Shown here: positions 7,582 to 16,605 of the stretch, piece by piece
Layout: every line of letters starts with the position of its first letter
How positions within the stretch are numbered: position 1 is the first letter of the stretch
NCBI GenBank assembly: GCA_004020545.1
Contig: SAQE01000004.1
Coordinates: 62,001 to 126,000, forward strand
From: Mesorhizobium sp.
GTDB lineage: Bacteria; Pseudomonadota; Alphaproteobacteria; Rhizobiales; Rhizobiaceae
DNA length: 64,000 nt
Direction: 5' to 3'
Notes under the pieces: generated by a model
The model's input: the letters and a program-made list of their open reading frames with translations, nothing else
Databases searched by the model: none
What the model was told of the DNA's origin: nothing
Translations under genes and position numbers: made by a program

Positions 7582-9564
7582 TCAATTCAAATATTCTGCC
7601 GCAATTTCTGTGTAGTCGAAGCCGCCCGATCGACCGCCAAGATGTTTGGCGAGGAAGTCTTCGATGAGGCGCGCGCGTCGAAGCTTGGTCTGCCAGCGGT
7701 TATAGCCGTGGCCATCCTTCTCGAAATAGACCGCGGTCACGTCTTTTCCTGCGGTTTTCAGGGCCTCCTCGAACTCCTCGGATTGCTCGAAGCCTACTAT
7801 TTGGTCTTGCTTGCCGGCGGTGATGAGGATGGCCCCTTGGACATTCGCGGCGTGGGTCGAAGGGGACCGTTCCCGCATTTCGGCAAGACCTGCTTCATTG
7901 CCGGGATCGCCGAAATAGCGCTTCATTTCGTCGAGGTGAAGGCCCCATGAAAACGGGTTGTTCTGCATCTGGTAGGCGATGTCCATCACGCCGTAGTCAA
8001 CGATCGCCGCTTTGAACAAGCCCGGGTCGCGGGTCATTGCCAGAGCGGCGGAGTAGCCGCCGTAGCTGCCGCCCATCACGGCCATGTTGGACTTATCGCC
8101 GATGCCTTGCCCGACCAGCCAGTTCGCCGCGTCAACGATGTCGTCCTGCATTGCCTTGCCGATCTCGCCGTAGCCTGCCGCGCGGAACGCCTTGCCATAG
8201 CCGGTCGAGCCGCGAAAGTTCACGGACAGAACAGCGTAGCCGCGGTTAGCGAGGAACTGGTAGTCATTGTTGTAGGCCCAGATTTCCTGCTGCGCGGGCC
8301 CACCATGGATGACGACGACCGTCGGTAGGTTTTTCGGTTCGACACCGCGCGGAAGTATGAGGAAGGCCGGAATATCAAGGCCATCTCGCGCTTTGAACGA
8401 TACCGGCTTGGTCTCCACCAAGGCATCCTTGTGCTTTCGTAAATCGTACTCGGCAATTTTTGTGGCTGTGCCTTTTTCAAGGTCATAGAGGAAATACTCG
8501 AACGACTGTTCGCGCCACGAACGAGCGACCGTTGCAAACCGCCCGTCCGGAGACGTCCCGAGAATATCGAAATCCACCGGATTGTCTCCGTCTAGGAGAA
8601 GCTTGGTGAATGCCTCGCCAAGCCTTGAAAACGTGCGATATTGGGGATAGCCGTCCTCGAATGTTAGAAAGTCGGGGCCTACGGCATTCTCAGCCAGCGC
8701 GAATGCTTTTTTGGCGTCCACCTTCGGATGGTCTGCGACGATGGTCTCCTTTCCTGTTAGAGGAGCCACGGTCACTAGCGAGATTCGGTCGCGCCCACGG
8801 TCGGAGAGCGCGTAAATGGGCTTTCCGCCTTCAGGCGGATAAAGAATGGTGAAATCATCGCGCGCGCTGATTTCGGTCAGCATCCGCCAAGGTTCGGTGG
8901 CGCTGTCACGGATCAGGAAACGCGTGCCCTCATCGCCAAGCCTATCGGCTCGAATCAATGGCACGTTGTGGCGATCGAGCCACCAGTCGATTGTCTCGCC
9001 TTCGTTCTTCTCAAGTAACTGCTTGCCGCCACCGTCCTGCCGGACGCTGTATAGGTCGAGGAAGGCCGGGTTACGATCATTGGAAGCCACGACCAGGCGA
9101 TCATCCGGTCCCGACGGTGACGAGACGATGCGCCAGTTCACAAAGCCGCGCGGCGTGACGTCCGCCCAATTGTCGCGCTTGGGCTTCAGGGGATCGATCT
9201 GCCACAGACGGCCCTCGCTCAGCACGATCAACTCGTTCTTATAGGAATGCCACCAGAAGTCGTCGACCTGCGCGCCCGAAAGAGTCAGAAACGATCCGGC
9301 TTGCTCGGTCCGCTTCACGCGAAGGACGGTTTTCGTCCATTCGACGCCATACCAGGCGATCATGCTGCCGTCGCGGGACGGCTGATAGCCCCACTCTGCG
9401 CCTGTGTTGGCATAGAAGTCGCGCACAGGAATGAGCGGAGCCATAGTGGCTCTTGTGAGGGACGGATGTATGGGGGCCGTTTCTTGCCCGGAATAGTAGT
9501 TGAGACCAAGCGCCGCAACCGCGATAACGACTAGGATAGATCCTATAATTCTCAGCAAGCGCAT
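7582..9564 (-). CDS. S9 family serine peptidase (prolyl oligopeptidase-like)
   Basis: 660 aa. The N-terminus is a hydrophobic segment (about 4-24), so the protein is probably membrane-anchored with the rest periplasmic. A beta-propeller-like region covers about 60-390, followed by the alpha/beta-hydrolase domain with HGGP oxyanion motif, GGSYGGY (nucleophile Ser500), KQDQI (Asp587) and DGHGY (His619), a complete S9 triad. The propeller would restrict access to short peptides. Start ATG 9564 places the anchor correctly. Its base composition looks less GC-rich and its codon use less biased than its neighbours, and a truncated secretion gene lies next to it, so acquisition by transfer is plausible. 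The physiological substrate is unknown. Confidence 0.88.
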   Translation of the reverse strand: MRLLRIIGSILVVIAVAALGLNYYSGQETAPIHPSLTRATMAPLIPVRDFYANTGAEWGYQPSRDGSMIAWYGVEWTKTVLRVKRTEQAGSFLTLSGAQVDDFWWHSYKNELIVLSEGRLWQIDPLKPKRDNWADVTPRGFVNWRIVSSPSGPDDRLVVASNDRNPAFLDLYSVRQDGGGKQLLEKNEGETIDWWLDRHNVPLIRADRLGDEGTRFLIRDSATEPWRMLTEISARDDFTILYPPEGGKPIYALSDRGRDRISLVTVAPLTGKETIVADHPKVDAKKAFALAENAVGPDFLTFEDGYPQYRTFSRLGEAFTKLLLDGDNPVDFDILGTSPDGRFATVARSWREQSFEYFLYDLEKGTATKIAEYDLRKHKDALVETKPVSFKARDGLDIPAFLILPRGVEPKNLPTVVVIHGGPAQQEIWAYNNDYQFLANRGYAVLSVNFRGSTGYGKAFRAAGYGEIGKAMQDDIVDAANWLVGQGIGDKSNMAVMGGSYGGYSAALAMTRDPGLFKAAIVDYGVMDIAYQMQNNPFSWGLHLDEMKRYFGDPGNEAGLAEMRERSPSTHAANVQGAILITAGKQDQIVGFEQSEEFEEALKTAGKDVTAVYFEKDGHGYNRWQTKLRRARLIEDFLAKHLGGRSGGFDYTEIAAEYLN

Positions 9565-9730
9565 AAATATATCCGGCAGGGAGTGTAATGGCTGATCAGG
9601 CCGATCGGTAGCATGTCATGTCTCCGTATCGTTGACGCCGTGAAAAGATGATTGCGAACGCACGAAGGCATCTTTAACACTCCGCATAGGTTGTCAACAA
9701 AGCTATCGTTGCAATTTTAGGTAGTGCTAA

Positions 9731-10080
9731 TTGAGCGATCTCAAGTCGCAGCCCGCTTCGCTTGCATGGTTCACACAGTCGACATTCAGGTATACGCCGC
9801 TGATCGTCGAGGTGATGACGGTCGCAATTGTCCTGCGCCTGCTTGGCCTGGTGCAGCCCTTTGTGTTCCAGACGATCATCGACCGGGTATTGCCTTTCCA
9901 GCGGGAGGCGACGCTGGTGCTGATCGTCGTCGTGCTGGTTCTGGCCACGCTGTTTTCCGCCTGCCTAGGTGCGCTGTCCGCCTATCTCGGCAATCACATG
10001 GCCAACCGGCTGATCGCGGAGCTGGCCCGCCGCATCTTTGACCATGTTCTAAATTTGCGGCTGCGCTATCCGAGCGCATG
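9731..10080 (+). pseudogene. Remnant of a type I secretion ABC exporter (HlyB/PrtD-like)
   Basis: The frame from TTG 9731 resembles the first transmembrane helices of type I secretion ATPases: WFTQSTFRY, then VLRLLGLVQPFVFQTIIDRV, a second helix, and the loop ending ELARRIFDHVLNLRLRY. Similarity stops near 10075 and the frame then runs through repeat-like DNA to 10198. An in-frame TAA lies directly before the TTG (9728-9730). The upstream C39-like domain, the remaining helices and the whole nucleotide-binding domain are missing, so it cannot work as an exporter. It is best read as a deletion scar left by loss of a secretion locus. Confidence 0.7.
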
Positions 10081-10144
10081 CGGTGAGGAGAAATCCCGAC
10101 GGAAGCGTCAGACGAATCCAGACTTGGCGAAATCGAGCGCTGGG

Positions 10145-10205
10145 GCTTGTCCCTTCTCCCCGTTCTTCACTGGGAGAGGTCCCCAGGCAGACGGATGAGG
10201 GGCAG
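10145..10205. repeat. Degenerate CTTCTCCCC...GATGAGGGG repeat (family B, copy 1)
   Basis: Contains CCCTTCTCCCC, a GGGAGAGG partner and GGATGAGGGG, the same words as the longer copies at 21396, 41437 and 51600. It fills most of the space between the exporter remnant and the convergent XRE-cupin gene. Confidence 0.55.
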
Positions 10206-10226
10206 CGTCGACCTTCGAAGGCTTTC

Positions 10227-10949
10227 TCAGCTCGTGCTGTTCTGCGGATAGCAGATGATGGAAAGGTAGCGCATCGGCAGCCGCGTCAGTTCTTCCGGTC
10301 CGTGCGGCGCGTCCGCGTCGAAGAACAGGCTGTCGCCGGGCTTCATCGGGTAGAGATTGCTGCCATGGCGGTAAACGACCTCGCCCTCCAGCATGTAAAG
10401 AAATTCCATCCCCGCATGCTGGAAGGTCGGGAACACGTCCGAATCCTCGGTCAGCGTGATCAGATAAGGCTCGACGACGACGCCGCTGGTGTTTGCGCCG
10501 ATATGGCCGAGCAGATTGTATTGATGGCCGGCTCGTGTGCCGCGCCGCTCCACATCGACGCCTTCGCCTGCCTTGACGAAGACGGCGCTGCGCTCCTCCT
10601 CGAAGCGGCGGAAGAAGGCGGTGACCGGCACGCCGAGCGCCCGCGACAGCGCCTGCAGCGTGGTCAGCGAAGGCGAGGTGATGCCGTTCTCGATCTTCGA
10701 AAGCATGCCGAGCGAAATGTCGGTGGCGGCCGCGAGATCGGCGACGGTGATGCCGAGCTTCTTTCGGAAGGCGCGCACCTCATGGCCGATGGCGACCTCC
10801 AGCACTTTTTCGCGGGTGTCGCGGATCGCGTGCGGGTCTTGCGTCAGCGGCGTTCGGATCGTGCGCCCATGGGCCGGGAAGCCCTTCGGCAGCGGCTTAT
10901 CTTTGGCGATCGCACTGGCGGGCTTGGTATCGGAAGTCTTTTTCGCCAT
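10227..10949 (-). CDS. XRE-family regulator with C-terminal cupin domain
   Basis: Transcription factor of 240 aa. Residues about 55-110 form an XRE helix-turn-helix (FRKKLGITVADLAAATDISLGMLSKIENG); residues about 160-230 form a cupin barrel (GMEFLYMLEGEVVYRHG, LKPGDSLFFDADAPHG-like pattern) that would bind a small effector. A basic, low-complexity tail precedes the HTH. The ATG at 10949 is chosen over an in-frame TTG at 10961 because the GAGGGG ribosome-binding site lies between them. Members of this class regulate amino-acid, polyamine or sulfur metabolism genes. No target gene lies beside it, so its regulon is unassigned. Confidence 0.87.
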   Translation of the reverse strand: MAKKTSDTKPASAIAKDKPLPKGFPAHGRTIRTPLTQDPHAIRDTREKVLEVAIGHEVRAFRKKLGITVADLAAATDISLGMLSKIENGITSPSLTTLQALSRALGVPVTAFFRRFEEERSAVFVKAGEGVDVERRGTRAGHQYNLLGHIGANTSGVVVEPYLITLTEDSDVFPTFQHAGMEFLYMLEGEVVYRHGSNLYPMKPGDSLFFDADAPHGPEELTRLPMRYLSIICYPQNSTS

Positions 10950-11122
10950 GTCGCCCCTCAACTTTTCGCCGATTTATTTCACTCTAGGTGAACATATTCG
11001 GTGGCGATACAGGAGCGCAATGACGGCGGCAAGCCATCTTGTGCAGGGGATCCGGAGATGAGATCGCCAGCGGGCCGACCTGAGGCGGACAGGTCACAGC
11101 CCCGCAGGCCCGGTAAGCGCGC

Positions 11123-11908
11123 TCACGACATAATCAGGCCGCCATCGACATTGATGGTCTGTCCGGTGATGTAGGCGGCGTCGCCGCTGGCGAGGAAGCT
11201 CACCAGGCCGGACACATCCTCGCCGCTGCCGGCGCGGCCCATCGGGATGTTCTTCACCCACTCCGCCATCAGCTCGCCCGGCTTGTAGTCGCCGAGCAGC
11301 TTGCCCCAGGCGGTGTCGTTATAGGCCCACATGTCGGTGTCGATGATGCCCGGGCAGATGGCGTTGACGGTGATCTTCTCCTTGGCCACTTCCTTGGCGA
11401 GGCTCTGGGTGATGCCGACGACGCCGAATTTCGAGGCCGCGTAGTGCGGTGTGTAGATGAAGCCCTGCCGCGCCTGGCCGGACGCCGTGTTGATCAGCCG
11501 GCCGCCTTGGCCATGCTTGCGCATGCGGGAGATGGCCTCCTGGCAGCACAGGAACACGCCCTTGGTGTTCACCGCCATCACCTTGTCCCACTCGGCTTCC
11601 GTCATCGCCTCGATCCTGGCGATGGTGATGACGCCGGCATTCTGCACCGAGATGTCGACGCGGCCGAATTCCTTCTCGGCGAGATCGTAGAGGGCCGCGA
11701 CCTCGTCCTTCTTCGTCACGTCCATGCGCATCGAGGCGACCTTCGCGCCGGCGGCCTTCAGGCTGGCGGCGACCTCGTCGACGCGCGGGTCGATGGCGCT
11801 GACCACGACCGCCGCGCCTTCCGCCGCGAAGCGCTTGGCCATGGCGGCACCGATGCCGCCGCTGGCGCCCGTGACGACCGCTGTCTTTCCTTCGAAACGC
11901 TTCTGCAC
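11123..11908 (-). CDS. Short-chain dehydrogenase/reductase (sugar/polyol type), second of pair
   Basis: 261-aa classical SDR with a Rossmann fold: TGASGGIG (13-20), NNAG-equivalent QNAG (89-92), catalytic Ser143, Tyr156 and Lys160 (YAASK), and a C-terminal substrate region ending GQTINVDGGLIMS. It would interconvert an alcohol and a ketone with NAD(P). It is the last gene of the permease-SBP-ATPase-SDR-SDR operon, 12 bases after the other SDR, so it probably oxidises the imported sugar alcohol or its product. The resemblance to sorbitol/arabinitol/meso-2,3-butanediol dehydrogenases is only family-level; the substrate is not readable from sequence. Confidence 0.9.
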   Translation of the reverse strand: MQKRFEGKTAVVTGASGGIGAAMAKRFAAEGAAVVVSAIDPRVDEVAASLKAAGAKVASMRMDVTKKDEVAALYDLAEKEFGRVDISVQNAGVITIARIEAMTEAEWDKVMAVNTKGVFLCCQEAISRMRKHGQGGRLINTASGQARQGFIYTPHYAASKFGVVGITQSLAKEVAKEKITVNAICPGIIDTDMWAYNDTAWGKLLGDYKPGELMAEWVKNIPMGRAGSGEDVSGLVSFLASGDAAYITGQTINVDGGLIMS

Positions 11909-11920
11909 TTCAACTTTCTC

Positions 11921-12685
11921 CTACCAGCAGACGAAGCCGCCATCGACGATGAGGTCGATGCCGGTGACGAAACTCGCGGCCCGGCTTGCCAGGAACACGG
12001 TTGGGCCAACCATTTCCTCGGGCGTCGCCATGCGGCCCATCGGCGTGTCGCGCTCGAAGATCTTTATCTGCTCGGCGACCTCGGGGCGTCTGTTCATCGG
12101 CGTCAGCGTGTAGCCGGGGCTCACCACATTGACACGCAGGCCGCGGTCGGCCCACTCCATGGCGAGGCTCTTCGACATGTGGATCACCGCCGCCTTGGAG
12201 GAATTGTAGTGCGCCTGCGTCAGGCCGCGATTGACGATCGAGCCCGACATCGAGGCGATGTTGATGATCGAACCCTTGCGGCGCGGTAGCATGACGCGCG
12301 CCTCGGCCTGGCAGGACAGGAAAACGCCGCTGACATTGACGTCGTAAATCTTCTGCCACTTCTCCATTGGCAGCGTCTCGGCTGGTTCTGCCCCGGCGAG
12401 GCCGGCATTGTTGACGGCAATCGTCAGCGCGCCGAGTTCCTTCTCGATACGTTCGACCGCCCCCGCAAGGTCGCTTTCGGATGTCACCGTGCCGGTCAGC
12501 ACCAGCGCCTTGCGTCCGAGCGCCTTGATCTTGCCGGCCGTCTCTTCAAGCCCGCCTTTCGAGCTGTGGCCGAAGCAGGCGACATCGGCGCCGGCCTCCG
12601 CAAGCCCGATGGCGATCGCCTGACCGATGCCGCTGCCGGCGCCCGTAACCAGCGCCACGTCGCCGTGAAGATCGAATAGCTTCAT
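11921..12685 (-). CDS. Short-chain dehydrogenase/reductase (gluconate 5-/KDG-type), first of pair
   Basis: 254-aa classical SDR: TGAGSGIG (14-21), NNAG (92-95), Ser145, Tyr160 and Lys164 (YNSSK), ending TGIDLIVDGGFVCW. The pattern resembles 2-deoxy-D-gluconate 3-dehydrogenase or gluconate 5-dehydrogenase-like enzymes, so oxidation of a sugar-derived hydroxyl is likely. ATG 12685 is chosen over an upstream start at 12721 because the Rossmann strand begins a few residues later and GGAGAGGGAGAG precedes it on the coding strand. It lies in the SorC-linked operon between the ATPase gene (separated by the 12709-12733 hairpin) and the second SDR. Confidence 0.9.
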   Translation of the reverse strand: MKLFDLHGDVALVTGAGSGIGQAIAIGLAEAGADVACFGHSSKGGLEETAGKIKALGRKALVLTGTVTSESDLAGAVERIEKELGALTIAVNNAGLAGAEPAETLPMEKWQKIYDVNVSGVFLSCQAEARVMLPRRKGSIINIASMSGSIVNRGLTQAHYNSSKAAVIHMSKSLAMEWADRGLRVNVVSPGYTLTPMNRRPEVAEQIKIFERDTPMGRMATPEEMVGPTVFLASRAASFVTGIDLIVDGGFVCW

Positions 12686-12708
12686 GTCTCTCCCTCTCCT
12701 GAAATGAA

Positions 12709-12733
12709 GGGGCGCCAACATGGCTGGCGCCCC
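12709..12733 (-). terminator. Intercistronic hairpin between ABC ATPase and SDR genes
   Basis: Arms GGGGCGCCA (12709-12717) and TGGCGCCCC (12725-12733) are perfect reverse complements with a 7-base loop, and there is no T-run. In the polycistronic mRNA this could protect or separate the transporter part from the dehydrogenase part. Confidence 0.45.
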
Positions 12734-12786
12734 GCGCGGTCCGGTGCCTGGGAGGGTATCACCTGCTGCGCTTTGTTCCCATCTGC

Positions 12787-14295
12787 CTAGCTCGTGGCAA
12801 GCTCCATCACGGCGACGTTGCTTGCTTCGTCGCGATCGAGGATGCCGCGCTGGCGGCCGCGGCTCAGCACCAGCACGCGATGCGACAGCCCCAGCACCTC
12901 CTCGAGGTCGGAACTCACCACCACCACCGCCATGCCGGAGCGGGCAAGGTCGGCGATGACGTCATAGATCGCCGCGCGGGCTCCGACATCGATGCCGCGC
13001 GTCGGCTCGTCGAGGATGAACACCTTGGGCGGCCGCGACACCCATTTGGCGATGATCACCTTCTGCTGGTTGCCGCCGGAAAGTTTTGAGACCGCCTGGT
13101 TCGGCCGTCCCTTGACCCCGAGCCTCGAAATACCGGCCTCGGCGAATCTCTGCACCGCTTTCGGAAACACCCAGCCGTTCGGCGCGACATGGTCGAAATT
13201 GCCGATGGCGAGGTTCTCGCCGATCGTCTGCTCGAGCACCACGCCCTGGTCTTTGCGGTCTTCCGGCACCAGCACGACGCCGGCCTTGATCGCCGCCGCC
13301 GGGCCGCTGAGGCTGATCGGCTGACCCGCGACTCGCACCGCGCCGGACGAGATCGGGTCGGCGCCGGCGATCGCCCGCACCAGCTCCGTGCGTCCGGCGC
13401 CGATCAGCCCGGCGATGCCGAGGATTTCGCCTGATTTCACCGAGAAGGAAACGTTGTTGAAGCTGCGCTCCGGAGAGGACAGGTTCTCGACTTCGAGCAG
13501 CGTCTTGTCGCCGGGCGGCGAGAGCTTCGGGAACATGCGCTCGACACTGCGGCCGACCATCTGCTCGACCACCGTCCGCATCGGAATGTCGGCGCGCTCG
13601 TGCCGGGCGACGATGCGGCCGTCACGCATCACTACCACGCGGTCGGCGATCTGCGCGATCTCGTCGAGCCGGTGGCTGATATAGATGAAGGACATGCCTT
13701 CGGCCTTGAGCTTGCGGATCTGCTGGAAGAGCAGTTCCGTCTCCTCGCCGCCGAGCGCGGCGGTCGGCTCGTCGAGGATCAGAAGCTCGGCATTCAGCGT
13801 CAGCGCCTTGGCGATCTCGACCTGCTGCTGGGCTGCGACGCGCAGCGTGCGCACCTTGCGCTCGGGCGAGACATCGAGGCCGAGGCGCTTCAATTGCGCC
13901 GAGGCCTTGGCATTCATGGTGGCTCGGTCGATGCGGCCGCCGCGCATCGGCAGGCGCCCGACATAGACGTTCTCCGCCACCGACAGGTCCGGCAGCAGCT
14001 TCAGTTCCTGATGGATCATGCCGACCCCGGCCTCGATGGCCGCGGCGGGATTGGCGGGGGAGTATGGCTTCCCCCGCCAGATGATGGTGCCGGCATCGGG
14101 CTTCGTCGAACCGGCGATGATGTTGGACACCGTCGACTTCCCGGCGCCGTTCTCGCCGAGCAGCGCCACGACTTCTCCCGGCCGCACCTCGAAGCTCGCG
14201 TCGGCCAGGACCTGCACCGGTCCGTAGCTTTTGCTCAGCCCGTTGACGAAGAGCCCGTTATGCGGGCCTTCGCTTTGGCGAGGTTCAGTGGACAT
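12787..14295 (-). CDS. Sugar ABC transporter ATPase (tandem NBD, RbsA/XylG type)
   Basis: 502-aa cytoplasmic energy subunit with two fused nucleotide-binding domains. The first has Walker A GENGAGKST (47-55), a Q-loop, an LSGG-equivalent (RVAAQQQVEIAKAL) and Walker B LLILDEPTAAL. The second has a degenerate Walker A (GLIGAGRTE), KLSGGNQQKV and VFILDEPTRGIDVG. This is the normal asymmetry of the carbohydrate class 2 (CUT2) family. The start is ATG 14295, and the long open frame upstream of it lies inside the binding-protein gene and has no homology. The SBP gene is 29 bases upstream. It powers import through the 15379-16392 permease. Confidence 0.95.
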   Translation of the reverse strand: MSTEPRQSEGPHNGLFVNGLSKSYGPVQVLADASFEVRPGEVVALLGENGAGKSTVSNIIAGSTKPDAGTIIWRGKPYSPANPAAAIEAGVGMIHQELKLLPDLSVAENVYVGRLPMRGGRIDRATMNAKASAQLKRLGLDVSPERKVRTLRVAAQQQVEIAKALTLNAELLILDEPTAALGGEETELLFQQIRKLKAEGMSFIYISHRLDEIAQIADRVVVMRDGRIVARHERADIPMRTVVEQMVGRSVERMFPKLSPPGDKTLLEVENLSSPERSFNNVSFSVKSGEILGIAGLIGAGRTELVRAIAGADPISSGAVRVAGQPISLSGPAAAIKAGVVLVPEDRKDQGVVLEQTIGENLAIGNFDHVAPNGWVFPKAVQRFAEAGISRLGVKGRPNQAVSKLSGGNQQKVIIAKWVSRPPKVFILDEPTRGIDVGARAAIYDVIADLARSGMAVVVVSSDLEEVLGLSHRVLVLSRGRQRGILDRDEASNVAVMELATS

Positions 14296-14324
14296 CGTGG
14301 CGCTCTCTTGAAGGTGCCGGCTCT

Positions 14325-15263
14325 TTAGGGATGCTTCTCGATGAACTGGGCGACATTGTCCTTGGTGGTCAGTGTCGCATCCTGCAACTGGTCGGCGGCA
14401 AGCTTCTCGCCGGCCACGATCTTGATCGCCGAGTCGACGGCGAGACGGCCCATGCCTTGCGTCTGCTGCGTCGCGGTGACGTCGAACACGCCGTCCTTCA
14501 GCGCCTTCAGCGCCGCTACGTCGCCGTCGAAGCCGGCAATCCAGATCTTGTGATCGGGATTGGCGACCTTGACCGCTTGGGCCGAACCCAGCGCCAGCGC
14601 GTCGGCCTGGCCGAAAATGATCGAGACATTGGGATGGGCCTGCAGCAGGTCCTGCGCCAGCTTGAAGCCCTCGTCCTGGTGCCACTGATCGCTCCAGAGC
14701 TCGCCGACCACCTTGATGTCGGGGTAGGCCTTCAGCGCTTCACCACAGCCCTTGGAACGGTCGACTTCCGGCGTCGTGCCCTTCTGGCCATGGATGATGA
14801 CCATCTCGCCCTTGCCGCCGGCCTGCTTGGCGATGTAGTCGCACACGCCCTTGGCGGAATTGACGCTGTCGGTGGCGATGAAAGTGTCGCCAGGCGCGCC
14901 GTCGGCGTTGCGGTCGACATTGACCACCGGAATGCCGGCGGCCTTCGCGGTCTTGGTCGGAACGGTCGCGGCGGTGGCGCCGGCCGGGATGTAGATCAGC
15001 GCGTCGATGTTCTGCGTGACCAGGTCCTGCACCTGGCTGACCTGCGTTGCCGAATCGCCCTTGGCGTCGACGGTGATGACCTCGATGCCCTTCTCCTTGG
15101 CATAGGCTTCCACCGACTGCTTGATCTGGTTGAAGAAGTCCGCCTGCAGGTTGGCGACGGCCAGCCCGAGCTTCTTGGCGTCCTTGGCCGAGGCGGCGTC
15201 GGACAGGCCGAGCAGCGGGACGATGGCCGCGGCCGCAAGCAGCAGTGAACGTTTGGTCAGCAT
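14325..15263 (-). CDS. Sugar ABC transporter periplasmic substrate-binding protein (RbsB type)
   Basis: 312-aa exported protein with a signal peptide (hydrophobic core about 7-20, cleavage after ASA near 26). The mature part has the periplasmic-binding-protein/LacI fold: an N-lobe motif LGLAVANLQADFFNQIKQS, GDSATQVSQVQDLVTQNIDALIYIPAG, and the hinge VNVDRNADGAPGDTFIATDS. It would capture a monosaccharide or sugar alcohol in the periplasm and deliver it to the permease. ATG 15263 gives the correct signal peptide; the longer frame to 15365 does not. It belongs to the SorC-linked operon. Confidence 0.94.
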   Translation of the reverse strand: MLTKRSLLLAAAAIVPLLGLSDAASAKDAKKLGLAVANLQADFFNQIKQSVEAYAKEKGIEVITVDAKGDSATQVSQVQDLVTQNIDALIYIPAGATAATVPTKTAKAAGIPVVNVDRNADGAPGDTFIATDSVNSAKGVCDYIAKQAGGKGEMVIIHGQKGTTPEVDRSKGCGEALKAYPDIKVVGELWSDQWHQDEGFKLAQDLLQAHPNVSIIFGQADALALGSAQAVKVANPDHKIWIAGFDGDVAALKALKDGVFDVTATQQTQGMGRLAVDSAIKIVAGEKLAADQLQDATLTTKDNVAQFIEKHP

Positions 15264-15378
15264 GTTTTTCCTCCGTTGGTGTTCAATTCCGTCCCGCCTG
15301 CGCATCGCGGCGCCCCCGGCCGGACAGTCCAGTCTCGGATCGACCGATCCGTTCCGCCCGGACATCCCGGGCGAATTC

Positions 15379-16392
15379 CTATTGCCTGCGCCGCCGCCAG
15401 GTGTCGGTGGCGACCGCCAGCGCGATCACCACGCCGATCACCACCTGCTGGACGAAGGGCGAGACGCCGAGCAGGTTGAGCCCGTTGCGCAGCACGCCGA
15501 TGATCAGCACGCCGATAGCCGTGCCGCCGATCGAACCGATGCCGCCCGAAAGGCTGGCGCCGCCGATCACCACCGCGGCGATCGTGTCGAGTTCGTAGCC
15601 GACGCCCGAGCTCGGCTGCACGGAATCGAGCCGTGCCGCGAGCACGATGCCGGCGAGCCCGGCAAGCAGGCCGCAGACGGCATAGACCCAGTTTGTCAGC
15701 GACTTCACCGGAATGCCGGAAAGGCGGGCGACCTCGGCGCTGCCGCCGATGGCGTAGAGGCTGCGGCCGGTGGCGCGATAGTTGAGGAAGATGGCGAAGA
15801 CGATCGCCAGCACGACCATCAGCCCGACGGTGACCGACAGGAAGCCGAAATGGCGCACGATCGACAGGTTGGTGAACCAGTCGGGAAAGCCGACGATCTG
15901 CGAGCCGTCGGTGATCATGTTGGCGAGACCGCGCGCCACCGACATCATGGCGAGCGTCGCGATGAAGGGCGGCAGCTTCGTCACCGTCACCAGCAGGCCG
16001 GAGACCAGACCGCAGAGGGCGGCCACGATCAGCGCCGCGACGATGCCCACCGGAACGCCCAGGTTGAGGTAGTCTGGATAGGCGACATAGCCCATCACCA
16101 TCGAGGCCAGCGCCAGCACCGAGCCGACCGAAAGGTCGATGCCGCCGATCAGGATGACCAGTGTCATGCCGATCGCCATGATGCCGAGCACGGTGACCTG
16201 GTCGAGCACATTGAGGATGTTGCGAAAGGTCAGGAAGGTGTCGGTGGTCAGCGCCAGCGCCAGGCACAAGAGCGCCAGCCCGATCAAAGGTCCCATCGTC
16301 CCGGCAAATAGCGCCGAAAGCTTCGCGCCCGACGCGGCCTGCGCGGCGCCGGTGCCAGCCTTCAACTCGCTCGTCTCGTTGCTCACGGCCAC
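15379..16392 (-). CDS. Sugar ABC transporter permease (RbsC type)
   Basis: 337-aa inner-membrane protein with eight or more hydrophobic helices. It carries family landmarks such as [37 protein letters not shown] and [21 protein letters not shown]-type segments of the BPD_transp_2 permeases. GTG 16392 (8 bases after GGAGGAG on the coding strand) is preferred to the ORF's first start at 16485, which would add a non-hydrophobic tail lying in the divergent promoter. It is the first gene of the operon, with the SorC regulator transcribed away from it 213 bases upstream. Confidence 0.93.
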   Translation of the reverse strand: MAVSNETSELKAGTGAAQAASGAKLSALFAGTMGPLIGLALLCLALALTTDTFLTFRNILNVLDQVTVLGIMAIGMTLVILIGGIDLSVGSVLALASMVMGYVAYPDYLNLGVPVGIVAALIVAALCGLVSGLLVTVTKLPPFIATLAMMSVARGLANMITDGSQIVGFPDWFTNLSIVRHFGFLSVTVGLMVVLAIVFAIFLNYRATGRSLYAIGGSAEVARLSGIPVKSLTNWVYAVCGLLAGLAGIVLAARLDSVQPSSGVGYELDTIAAVVIGGASLSGGIGSIGGTAIGVLIIGVLRNGLNLLGVSPFVQQVVIGVVIALAVATDTWRRRRQ

Positions 16393-16437
16393 TTCGTCTC
16401 CTCCGTCAGCGGACCGGCGATGGCGCGCTGGCCGCCC

Positions 16438-16494
16438 TTGTTCACCAGGCACCTCCCTTGTGAACAATTTATCTTTGATATGCAATTTTGTTCA
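16438..16494. promoter_or_regulatory. Candidate SorC-type operator half-sites in the divergent promoter
   Basis: Three TTGTTCA/TGAACAA words lie between the divergent permease and regulator genes: TTGTTCAC (16438-16445), GTGAACAA (16460-16467) and TTGTTCA (16488-16494). They form two overlapping inverted pairs in an AT-rich stretch. The position and repeated half-sites suggest binding by the neighbouring SorC protein; this is inference. Confidence 0.45.
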
Positions 16495-16605
16495 GCTAAA
16501 ACGTTCATCAGAAAATTGTCAAGTGCCGCAGACGCTTTCGGCGACGGTTTGCACGAACCGACGGTTTGCCATAGGGAAAGCCCAGCGCATGCGGGAGGCA
16601 TAAGG

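Noticed and set aside
14296-14685. N-terminal extension of the sugar ATPase frame
   Set aside because: Lies inside the SBP gene and has random composition; ATG 14295 gives the normal 502-aa length.
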